A DNA stretch of 64,000 bases from JAVWMQ01 sp036646055 (lineage in GTDB: Bacteria > Bacillota > Clostridia > Peptostreptococcales > Anaerovoracaceae), in assembly GCA_036646055.1 (NCBI GenBank), contig JAVXMY010000004.1, positions 124,001 to 188,000 of the forward strand, given 5' to 3'. Numbering within the stretch: the first letter of the stretch is position 1; each line of letters begins with the position of its first letter. A program made the translations under genes and the position numbers. Positions 8,403 to 15,228 of the stretch are shown piece by piece. The notes under the pieces were generated by a model. It did not search any database. It was not told the DNA's origin and saw only the letters and a list, made by a program, of their open reading frames with translations.

Positions 8403-9389
8403 CTATAAAATTATTCCAATTATTAAAAGCCAAATAAAAACTATTACGAAATTCCAAAGTACCATAGTTAATACTCTTTTTTTCTTACTATAGCTTTCAT
8501 TAATCATATGCTTATCTTTAACTTGAAGATAATTACAGTTAACACCTACTAAAATTAAGGTCAATATAGCTATACCACTATACATTATGTCATCTAGATG
8601 GTTTTTATTCAAAAATGCCAAGACGAAGAAATATAAAACCATAAGATAACCAAACATACCAATAACTTTGTTTAAAAGTTTTCCCGACCTAAAACCAGGT
8701 GGTGTGAAATCAATTTTCTCTTTTGGTTCTGACTTATATTCATTTATAAACTTACAGGCTCTTTTTAGTTGGTCTATCCTTTGGTAACGATCATCAGGAT
8801 TCATACTTGTAGCCTTATTAACAATATCTTTAAATAACCCATTGGTTATTTTACAATTTGGTATCTCCCCTGTTTCTAATACATTTATAAGCACACCTAT
8901 TGCATAAATATCTGTTCTTTCATCTGATTGTTTGAAACCATACTGTTCTGGTGCTGCAAAACCTTTAGTACCTAGAAGAACTGTATCATAATTTTTTGTT
9001 TCATCTATAAATTTACTTGCATCAAAATCAAGTAAATACAAATGATTGTTTTCCCAAATTATATTGTCTGGCTTAATATCCCTATGGATTATTGGAGGGT
9101 TTAAATTATGAAACTGTTCTAGTATTTCACATAATTCTATTACTATTGATTTAATTTCATTTAATGAAAAACTATGGTGCTCATCTATTAACTCCTGTAA
9201 AGTTTTACCTGCTATATATTCTTCAACAACTATAATTTTATCGCCATCTTCAATAATCTTCCCTATTTTAGGAACACCAAAAAAATCAGAATCTTTAATT
9301 GTTTGGAGAACATCTCGCCTAAATCTATCTGACTCTTTTTTTATAAACAAGTTTGAGCAATTTTTTTCCATAAAAATGTCATTTCCCAA
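8403..9389 (-). CDS. Membrane-bound Ser/Thr protein kinase, short N-lobe
   Basis: A 328-residue Hanks-type kinase. The catalytic loop H-R-D-I-K-P-D-N is at residues 102-109 (Asp104), the metal-binding D-F-D at 121-123, and the A-P-E-Q motif near 150. The N-lobe is short and lacks a clear glycine loop; Lys17 or Lys18 in L-F-I-K-K may be the ATP lysine. Three hydrophobic segments close the protein (about residues 238-257, 270-288 and 304-326), so the catalytic domain faces the cytoplasm. The start is TTG at 9389, supported by GAGGAGG 9 nt upstream; the next ATG (9371) is too far from any SD. Divergent from an HTH gene at 9469. Confidence 0.87.
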   Translation of the reverse strand: MGNDIFMEKNCSNLFIKKESDRFRRDVLQTIKDSDFFGVPKIGKIIEDGDKIIVVEEYIAGKTLQELIDEHHSFSLNEIKSIVIELCEILEQFHNLNPPIIHRDIKPDNIIWENNHLYLLDFDASKFIDETKNYDTVLLGTKGFAAPEQYGFKQSDERTDIYAIGVLINVLETGEIPNCKITNGLFKDIVNKATSMNPDDRYQRIDQLKRACKFINEYKSEPKEKIDFTPPGFRSGKLLNKVIGMFGYLMVLYFFVLAFLNKNHLDDIMYSGIAILTLILVGVNCNYLQVKDKHMINESYSKKKRVLTMVLWNFVIVFIWLLIIGIIL

Positions 9390-9408
9390 TGATAATATCC
9401 TCCTCGAG

Positions 9409-9437
9409 TTGAAACTTTAATAGTAATAGTTTATTAT
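9409..9437 (+). promoter_or_regulatory. Promoter of the HTH gene
   Basis: TTGAAA (9409-9414), 17-nt spacer, TATTAT (9432-9437). A GGAG SD lies 5 nt before the ATG at 9469. Confidence 0.5.
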
Positions 9438-9468
9438 AACATATATAGTAATAATTATAGGAGATAAA

Positions 9469-9915
9469 ATGAAAGCTTTAAGTACATGTAAATTAGATAG
9501 TGTTTTAATGGATGTAAAAACCCCATTAGATAAGAAAAAATATGTTGAGAACGCCATAACTGGTAACAAGTGTTACACATCATTCCACCAGTTTTTTAAC
9601 GATTATATCGCTTATAAAGATATTAACATTACTGATGTTTTAAATAAAAGTGGAATAAATAAGAACTATGTCTATGGTATTGTTAACGGTACTAAGAAAA
9701 ACCCTGGTAGAGATAAAGTAATCGCTCTGTGTGTTGCTGCTGGAATGGATTTTGTTGAAACAAACAGAACCTTAAAGATTTCCAAACTAGGGCCTTTATA
9801 TTCTAAGGATCCTAGAGATGTTACCATTATAGTATTTATAAATAATAAAAACACAAATGTTACAGATTTGAATTTACAACTTACCAATGAAAACTTTAAA
9901 CCATTAGATATATAA
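9469..9915 (+). CDS. XRE-like helix-turn-helix protein
   Basis: A 148-residue cytoplasmic protein. Residues 53-85 (N-I-T-D-V-L-N-K-S-G-I-N-K-N-Y-V-Y, then I-V-N-G-T) read as an XRE/Cro-type helix-turn-helix with recognition helix and wing. The C-terminal part (I-V-F-I-N-N-K-N-T-N-V) is unassigned. It is divergent from a membrane Ser/Thr kinase, so it could be that kinase's substrate or regulator; this is inference from position. It has its own promoter and terminator. Confidence 0.72.
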   Translation: MKALSTCKLDSVLMDVKTPLDKKKYVENAITGNKCYTSFHQFFNDYIAYKDINITDVLNKSGINKNYVYGIVNGTKKNPGRDKVIALCVAAGMDFVETNRTLKISKLGPLYSKDPRDVTIIVFINNKNTNVTDLNLQLTNENFKPLDI

Positions 9916-9922
9916 GAGAAAG

Positions 9923-9942
9923 AAACCCTTTGAGGGTTTTTT
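9923..9942 (+). terminator. Rho-independent terminator of the HTH gene
   Basis: AAACCCT (9923-9929), TTG loop, AGGGTTT (9933-9939) and a run of T. Confidence 0.8.
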
Positions 9943-10030
9943 TCGTCCTATCAGCACGATTTTCACCTTACTTATTTTGGTATTATATACTTAGGTTACA
10001 ATCTAGCTTTATTATGAAAGGACATTTAAA

Positions 10031-10594
10031 ATGGATAATCAATCAAAAAACAATTCAAACTTAATTACTTGTACCCATTGTGGCGCTGATATTTCCAAAG
10101 GAGCCAAGACTTGCCCCTCTTGCGGCGGCAAAAACAAAAAACCAATTTACAAAAGGCCTTGGTTTATAGTGATCATTGCTATACTAGTTATTGGAGTTGT
10201 TGGTTCAGCACTAGGTGGTGGGGATTCTAACACAAATACAAGTTCAAATGATGAACCCCAAAAAGCAGAAAAGAAAATTGAATACACTGAACATGACATC
10301 AAAAAAATGCATAAGGAATTAGAAGCTAATGCTTTGAAAGCTGAAGAAAAATATCAAGATAAATATATCGAAATTACAGGTAAACTTGGTACAATTGATA
10401 GCGATGGATCTTACATATGTATTGAAACAAATGAAGAATACTCATTTGATGATATTCAGTGTTATATTGAAGATGATAAACAATTAAAACAAATTAAGGA
10501 ACTAAACAAAGGAGATAGTGTAACTATCCAGGGACAAGTTACTGAAATTGGTGAACTACTTGGATATTCAATGGATATAGATAAAATTTTATAA
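10031..10594 (+). CDS. Zinc-ribbon membrane protein with OB-fold (tRNA_anti-like) domain
   Basis: A 187-residue protein. An N-terminal zinc ribbon has Cys pairs C-T-H-C and C-P-S-C (about residues 14-35). One membrane segment spans about 45-65, then a short N/S-rich linker. The C-terminal domain (about 90-187) has Y-I-E-I-T-G-K-L and V-T-I-Q-G-Q-V-T as strands of an OB-like fold of the tRNA_anti-like family. Such proteins are common in Firmicutes but uncharacterised. Single gene with its own terminator. Confidence 0.78.
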   Translation: MDNQSKNNSNLITCTHCGADISKGAKTCPSCGGKNKKPIYKRPWFIVIIAILVIGVVGSALGGGDSNTNTSSNDEPQKAEKKIEYTEHDIKKMHKELEANALKAEEKYQDKYIEITGKLGTIDSDGSYICIETNEEYSFDDIQCYIEDDKQLKQIKELNKGDSVTIQGQVTEIGELLGYSMDIDKIL

Positions 10595-10600
10595 ATAAAA

Positions 10601-10622
10601 AAAGAGCATTGGCTCTTTTTTT
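10601..10622 (+). terminator. Rho-independent terminator
   Basis: AAAGAGC (10601-10607), loop ATTG, GCTCTTT (10612-10618), extended by A/T pairs and a T run. Confidence 0.82.
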
Positions 10623-10629
10623 GTTCTCA

Positions 10630-11037
10630 TTATGAATTAGCCTTCAAGATTTCTTTTAATTCCTTATATACGTCTTCATCAATTAAATCCTGGAAAACAA
10701 CTGGTCCAACTAAAGTAAATAATTTAGTAATTTCATCCTGAGTAAACTCTTCAAGTACATTATAGTACTTACCTGTATATTCTTCGCTTTCTGCTGCAAT
10801 TTCACTCATGAAATTTTCACATTCAACCATAGCGTTGCTAAATTCAAACCCATCTTCGATATCATTAAGCTTGTAATCTCCATTAGGTAATGGTTCATAA
10901 CGATAAATAAATATATCGTCAGTTCCATCAGCTGGAACTAAGGCCATATACTCTCTGCTATTAGAAATAAAAGTTCCTAAAACTTCACATTCAATTTCAC
11001 TTTCTCCATTAATTTTAATCTTAATATTATCACTCAT
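10630..11037 (-). CDS. DUF1292 family protein
   Basis: A 135-residue acidic cytoplasmic protein. The N-terminal half (residues 5-75) matches the DUF1292 pattern, with the Y-M-A-L-V-P and I-F-I-Y-R-Y-E strands. An acidic helical C-terminal part follows, ending near residue 135. Function unknown. The frame also opens with GTG at 11046, but the ATG at 11037 has the better SD (AAGG, 8 nt). The 110 bp upstream to the next feature shows nothing else. Confidence 0.85.
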   Translation of the reverse strand: MSDNIKIKINGESEIECEVLGTFISNSREYMALVPADGTDDIFIYRYEPLPNGDYKLNDIEDGFEFSNAMVECENFMSEIAAESEEYTGKYYNVLEEFTQDEITKLFTLVGPVVFQDLIDEDVYKELKEILKANS

Positions 11038-11152
11038 TATATACACCTTTCCTCAAGTAGTTTTATAAATTTTTCATAACATATATTATAACAGTAACAG
11101 TAACAAAATTAAATATAGAATATAGAATAAAGAAAAATAAGATTAACTCATG

Positions 11153-11683
11153 TTATGTAACGATCCACACATTAAGCCATTTTTCTTCACCACGTCCAGG
11201 TCTTACATCAGATGTAATGAAGTAATCAAAGCCTTCAGTTATTCCTATTTCTTTAAAGAGTTTTGTCATGGACTCTTCAGTAAAGTCTGTATAATATCTT
11301 CCGTTTCTATGGCCTTCAAAGCTTCCATATTTAAAAGACATATATAATTTGCCATTTGGTTTTAAATATGAAACTAATTTACTAATTACTGCTGGAAGTT
11401 CATCCTTCTGCAAATGCAATAATGAAGCACAAGCCCAAATTCCATCAAATCTTTTATCTGTTTCAAAATCTTGAAAGTATGAACAAACAACATCTTGTCC
11501 AATTAATTCACTAGCTGCTTTGGCTAGTTCTATTGATCCATCAACAGCTACTACCTCATAGCCAGCGTCTTTAAATGCTTTACTATCTCTTCCAGAACCA
11601 CAGCCAAAATCTAATATTCCTCCCCCACTATTTATTCCATCTAGAAATTTACTTTGTAAGTGGCTAAACTTATATCTTTGTAG
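11153..11683 (-). pseudogene. SAM-dependent methyltransferase remnant, N-terminus missing
   Basis: The frame reads without a usable start from a stop at 11684-11686 to the end at 11153. It has motif I I-L-D-F-G-C-G-S-G-R-D-S and the class I methyltransferase stretch G-I-W-A-C-A-S-L-L-H-L, and ends with V-R-P-G-R-G-E-E-K-W-L-N-V, the normal C-terminus of this family. About 40 N-terminal residues are missing and no ATG or SD is present. The first possible in-frame start downstream is a TTG at 11419, inside the fold. Its 5' end abuts the helicase remnant at 11641-11982, so a deletion probably fused the two. Confidence 0.72.
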
Positions 11684-11982
11684 TTAATACCATATACATA
11701 AAATTTTCTAAATGCATAGGTAATTATATCCTTGTCAATGAATTTTCTTAGTGTATCGCCTTCAATAAAAGCCTTTAATATAGGCATTTTATAAGATTTA
11801 CTCATTATTGTTCCTTCAATATTTACTAAAAACTCTCTACCAATTGAGTCATATATTTGTTTTTCATCAGAAGTTAAATCTCCTTGTCCCTTCAAAAACT
11901 CCAAATAATTTTTAAAGATATTATTGATACCTTTGCTAGCAATTGTATATATATCATCATCCATTAAATTAAATAAATCCAT
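11641..11982 (-). pseudogene. Helicase C-terminal region remnant
   Basis: A 113-residue frame without domain motifs of its own. The segment S-Y-K-M-P-I-L-K-A-F and the following F-R-K-F-Y resemble the C-terminal region of PLD-DEAD/DEAH helicases. It begins 14 nt inside the end of the PLD-helicase fragment, in another frame. Taken together, the two look like the ends of one gene whose helicase core was deleted. The family match is by eye and uncertain. Confidence 0.5.
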
Positions 11983-12886
11983 TCTTACCTAGAGTACTAA
12001 CTGATGCAAAAATCATATCCTTATCTGTAGACTTTTCATTGCTATTAAAAAAACCAATGTTATTGCTTTTATGTACTGTTGCAAAACTTCTTGAAGCCTG
12101 ATTTAAAATTTCCTTCCTATGAGCCACAAATAATATTTTTTTGTATTTCATAGAGTCAAATGCCGCTAAGTATGTTTTGCCCACTCCTGTTGCAGCAAGG
12201 ACTAAGCTTTTGTTAGCCCCCTCTTTTCTTATTTGGTCAAGAGCGTAAAGTGCTTCAATTTGCGCACCTCTAGGTTTAATCAATTCAACCACATTTGAAT
12301 CATCTACAGTTGGATTATCTGGTAGTTTCATTATATCTTTGTAGACTGCTGGTCTTTGCCAATTATCAGCATAACTTTTTAGAATTTCATTATTTACAAG
12401 GATTGAGTGGTTATTATATAAATCATTATAAGTTTCCATAAAAGGAATATAGTTCTTTCCATCCTGCTTATCTGTAAATTTATAAGACCATTCTATTCCT
12501 GAAGTTAATGCGCTTTTAGACATATTTGATGATCCAACATATATTTCATTATGGTTTTCATAATGAAATATATATGCTTTTGCATGAAAAGATCTACTCC
12601 TATCATTATAAAATTTCAGTTCAATTTTATCTCCAAATTTGCCTTTCAAAAGATACAAAGCAGAAGGTTGTGTAATTCCAAGATAATTACCAGTTAAGAT
12701 TCTCACCTTAACATTTCTATCTAGAGCTTTTTGAATATCTTCAAGAAGTAACTCAACCCCTGTTTCTATCAAAAATGAGACGACAATATCTATACTATCT
12801 GCCATTGCAAAACTAATTTTTAAATATTGCAAAATATCCCCTTCATTATAACACTTTTTTTGGTTCTTCTCAATTGATTGCAACAA
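11969..12886 (-). pseudogene. PLD-nuclease/helicase gene, 5' fragment
   Basis: A 305-residue frame. The N-terminal phospholipase-D-type nuclease domain has F-H-A-K-A-Y-I-F and G-S-S-N-M-S-K-S-A at about residues 100-126. It is followed by the start of a superfamily 2 helicase with Walker A A-A-T-G-V-G-K-T near residue 235, V-A-H-R motif Ia, and A-S-V-S-T-L. It stops there, before the DEAD/H box. The frame starts right after a stop at 12890-12892 with only a TTG and no SD. Intact relatives are several hundred residues longer and may serve in defence; this copy is very likely inactive. Confidence 0.72.
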
Positions 12887-12907
12887 GTATTACTACCAAA
12901 TATAAAA

Positions 12908-12934
12908 GCTGGAGCTAAATCGCCCCAGCCATAA
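12908..12934 (-). terminator. Rho-independent terminator of the 33-residue ORF
   Basis: Minus strand: GCTGGGGC (12922-12929), 6-nt loop, GCTCCAGC (12908-12915), eight pairs including one G-U, followed by TTTTATA. Confidence 0.72.
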
Positions 12935-12965
12935 TTTGCAAATATAATTGCTTATATTTATTTAG

Positions 12966-13067
12966 TTATGCTTCTTCTTTTCCATGCATTTTGAAAATTA
13001 AGAATGCTCCTGTGATTGCTGATAATAATACTGAGATAGCTCCAATTGTAATAATTAATTTTTTCAT
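12966..13067 (-). CDS. Small single-pass membrane protein (33 aa)
   Basis: ATG at 13065-13067, stop at 12966-12968. The product is one hydrophobic helix (residues 4-25) after two Lys, with a short charged tail K-M-H-G-K-E-E-A. It has a strong SD (GGAGG, 7 nt from the ATG), a dedicated terminator 37 nt downstream, and a possible promoter with a palindrome in its spacer (13086-13114). I do not recognise a family. It could be a small regulatory membrane peptide; this is inference. Confidence 0.6.
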   Translation of the reverse strand: MKKLIITIGAISVLLSAITGAFLIFKMHGKEEA

Positions 13068-13085
13068 AAGATTGCCTCCATTAAA

Positions 13086-13114
13086 TTTAAACATGGACTA
13101 TGTCCACAAAACAA
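13086..13114 (-). promoter_or_regulatory. Possible promoter with palindromic operator
   Basis: Minus strand: TTGTTT (13109-13114), 17-nt spacer, TTTAAA (13086-13091). The spacer contains the palindrome TGGAC-N3-GTCCA (13094-13106). The leader would be only about a dozen nt. The boxes are weak; the palindrome is exact. Confidence 0.4.
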
Positions 13115-13116
13115 CT

Positions 13117-13320
13117 TTATTTGTACTCAGATTTCAATTTAGAATATACTATTTGGTCTAAATATCCGTCTTCACTTAAATAACATTCTCTATGAGTACC
13201 CTCTTTAATCATACCAAGACTTTCATAAAGCTTGATACCAACCTTATTAAAAGGATAAACATCTAACCAAAATCTATTGATTTTTAGTTTTTCAAAAGCA
13301 TATTTGAATAAGCCCTCCAT
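13117..13320 (-). pseudogene. GNAT acetyltransferase, C-terminal fragment
   Basis: A 67-residue frame with only the acetyl-CoA-binding and C-terminal part of a RimJ/RimL-type GNAT. It has A-F-E-K-L-K-I-N-R, L-D-V-Y-P-F-N then L-Y-E-S-L-G-M, and the E-G-T-H-R-E region. Full proteins have about 100 more residues in front. The ATG overlaps the stop of the SanA-like gene (TAATG), but no SD is present. It is most likely a truncated remnant; expression by coupling cannot be excluded. Confidence 0.7.
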
Positions 13321-13991
13321 TACTTTGGTAGACTATTTTCTAATTGACCTGCTATCTGGTTTATACTTAGTAGAGATTCAGGCTCCGGCTTAAATAAGCA
13401 CAATAAAAAGTCCTTATCTCTAGCCAGTAACTCTCTAATTTCCTTCTCGAAATATCCAGACTTGACCGCTCCATCGTCTGCCTTATATCCTTGAACATTA
13501 ATGTCAAATGACTTAGCAATATACGCTGCCCTATATAAGTGATACTTTTGTGTTACTACAATCATATCCTTAATTCCAAGAACCTCTTTCGCTCTATATA
13601 TGGAATCATATGTAGAAAAACCTAGCTTGTCTATTTGAATGTCTGCCTCTGGTACACCCTTTTTCATAGCATAAGTTTTCATTACACCAACTTCGTCGTA
13701 ATAAACTGAATCGTTATCTCCTGACATTAATATTTTGTCAGCCTTTCCAGCCTTATATATATCTATACCGGTGTCTAGTCTTTCTTTTAGAATATCGCTT
13801 GGAGTTTTATCTGGTTTAACAGAAGCTCCTAAAATTAGTACATATGAACTTTTATTTAACTGATCAATTTCATCTACAAATGTTCGGCTACCACTAAACA
13901 CTACCCAAAAGTTTACTCCTACTACCAATAATACTGCAATTAGAACTAAAGATATGATAGTTTTAATTATCCATTTTAAAAACCTTATCAT
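13320..13991 (-). CDS. SanA/YdcF-like DUF218 envelope protein
   Basis: A 223-residue protein with an N-terminal membrane anchor (about residues 8-31) and a DUF218 domain. Y-V-L-I-L-G-A-S-V-K starts the domain, M-S-G-D-N is near residue 90, and V-T-Q-K-Y-H-L-Y-R-A near 145 is the family signature. Related SanA/ElyC/YdcF proteins act in envelope integrity, with unclear chemistry. It overlaps the DUF554 gene by 4 nt (ATGA), so it is in the aroK-DUF554 operon. Confidence 0.9.
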   Translation of the reverse strand: MIRFLKWIIKTIISLVLIAVLLVVGVNFWVVFSGSRTFVDEIDQLNKSSYVLILGASVKPDKTPSDILKERLDTGIDIYKAGKADKILMSGDNDSVYYDEVGVMKTYAMKKGVPEADIQIDKLGFSTYDSIYRAKEVLGIKDMIVVTQKYHLYRAAYIAKSFDINVQGYKADDGAVKSGYFEKEIRELLARDKDFLLCLFKPEPESLLSINQIAGQLENSLPK

Positions 13992-14692
13992 AAGTTAACA
14001 CTTCCAATCCAATCAAACAATGGAACTAGAACTATTGGCATGAAAACAGCTGGAACCATATTCATAATTTTAAATTTGCCTAGTCCAATTACATTGAAAC
14101 ACATTGCAACTAAAAGTAAAGATCCTAATACACTTATTTCATTAGTAACTGCTGTGCTTAAATATGGAGCAAAAAAGCCTGCTGTTAGGATGAAAAACCC
14201 CTGGTATACAAACACCATTGCTGCAGCAAAAATCACCCCAGCACCAAGTGTTGATGCCAAAAGCACCGAAGGTACAAAGTCCATTATAGACTTAGTAAAT
14301 AACATCTCATTATTGCCATTTAATCCAGCTTCAAGTGAAGCAATAATGGCCATTGCGCCTGCACAAAACAAAATAGATGCAGTTACAAAGCCTTCGCTAA
14401 ACTTACCATGTTCCTCACCTTTGGCGAACTTGTTTTCAAGTATAATCCCTATATTATTAACTCTATGATCAAGTTTAAGAACTATACCAATAATCGTTCC
14501 AATAACCATAGAAATAATTACTATCATAGGATTGCCACCTTTACCTAATCCTGTAATTCCTATAAATAACACCCCAAAACCCAGGGCCTTCATTATCTGA
14601 TCATTCCAAGTATCTGGAACTCCTTTTTTGGCAAGTAAACCAATTACTCCGCCAACAACTATAGCTAAAGTATTTACTACTAATCCTAGCAT
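13988..14692 (-). CDS. DUF554 (YqgA-like) membrane protein
   Basis: A 234-residue integral membrane protein with about six to seven hydrophobic segments. It begins M-L-G-L-V-V-N-T-L-A-I-V-V-G-G, the standard DUF554 start, and has G-K-G-G-N-P and the F-C-A-G-A-M-A-I stretch. The family is thought to be transport-related but is uncharacterised. It overlaps aroK by 7 nt upstream and the SanA-like gene by 4 nt downstream. Confidence 0.93.
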   Translation of the reverse strand: MLGLVVNTLAIVVGGVIGLLAKKGVPDTWNDQIMKALGFGVLFIGITGLGKGGNPMIVIISMVIGTIIGIVLKLDHRVNNIGIILENKFAKGEEHGKFSEGFVTASILFCAGAMAIIASLEAGLNGNNEMLFTKSIMDFVPSVLLASTLGAGVIFAAAMVFVYQGFFILTAGFFAPYLSTAVTNEISVLGSLLLVAMCFNVIGLGKFKIMNMVPAVFMPIVLVPLFDWIGSVNL

Positions 14693-15201
14693 TCTTCAAG
14701 CCTTTCTATAACTAATTTCTTTATCTTCTCCATTGAGGTAACAATGTCTAGCCCTGTTGTATCAACAGTTAAATGGGCATATTTCTCATAAAGTGGAATT
14801 CGTTCATCATAAAGATCTTTTAGACTTTGGCCTGGAGCTAGTGAAATACCTCTTTTAACCACATCTCCAACTCGTCTTTCAATTTCTTCGTATCCTAGTT
14901 TAATATAACAAACTAACCCTAATTCTCTAAAATGGTTCATAGCCTTAGGTCCATATATTACACTTCCACCTGTAGCTATAACAGTACCATTATCATTTAT
15001 TTCACAATTATCTTCTTCCTCAATTTTATTAAATTCTTCATTACCAACTTCTGCAATAATATCACAAAGAAGTTTACCTCTCTTTTCTTGAATAAAAAGA
15101 TCAGAATCAATAAATCTATATCCTAGAGTTTTGGCAAGCACAACACCTACTGTACTTTTACCACACCCCGGCATCCCTATAAGTATAACACTTTTTTTCA
15201 T
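14686..15201 (-). CDS. aroK: Shikimate kinase
   Basis: Phosphorylates shikimate in chorismate synthesis. Walker A is G-M-P-G-C-G-K-S-T (residues 8-16), the shikimate-binding D-S-D is at 33-35, and A-T-G-G-S-V near 76 corresponds to the conserved glycine-rich substrate loop. Its 171 residues is the normal length. It has an SD in the 28-nt gap from the ABC permease gene end and leads a short operon with two membrane protein genes. No other shikimate-pathway gene is in the window. Confidence 0.93.
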   Translation of the reverse strand: MKKSVILIGMPGCGKSTVGVVLAKTLGYRFIDSDLFIQEKRGKLLCDIIAEVGNEEFNKIEEEDNCEINDNGTVIATGGSVIYGPKAMNHFRELGLVCYIKLGYEEIERRVGDVVKRGISLAPGQSLKDLYDERIPLYEKYAHLTVDTTGLDIVTSMEKIKKLVIERLEEC

Positions 15202-15228
15202 AAAAATCTTCCCTTTCTTAATGAATAT

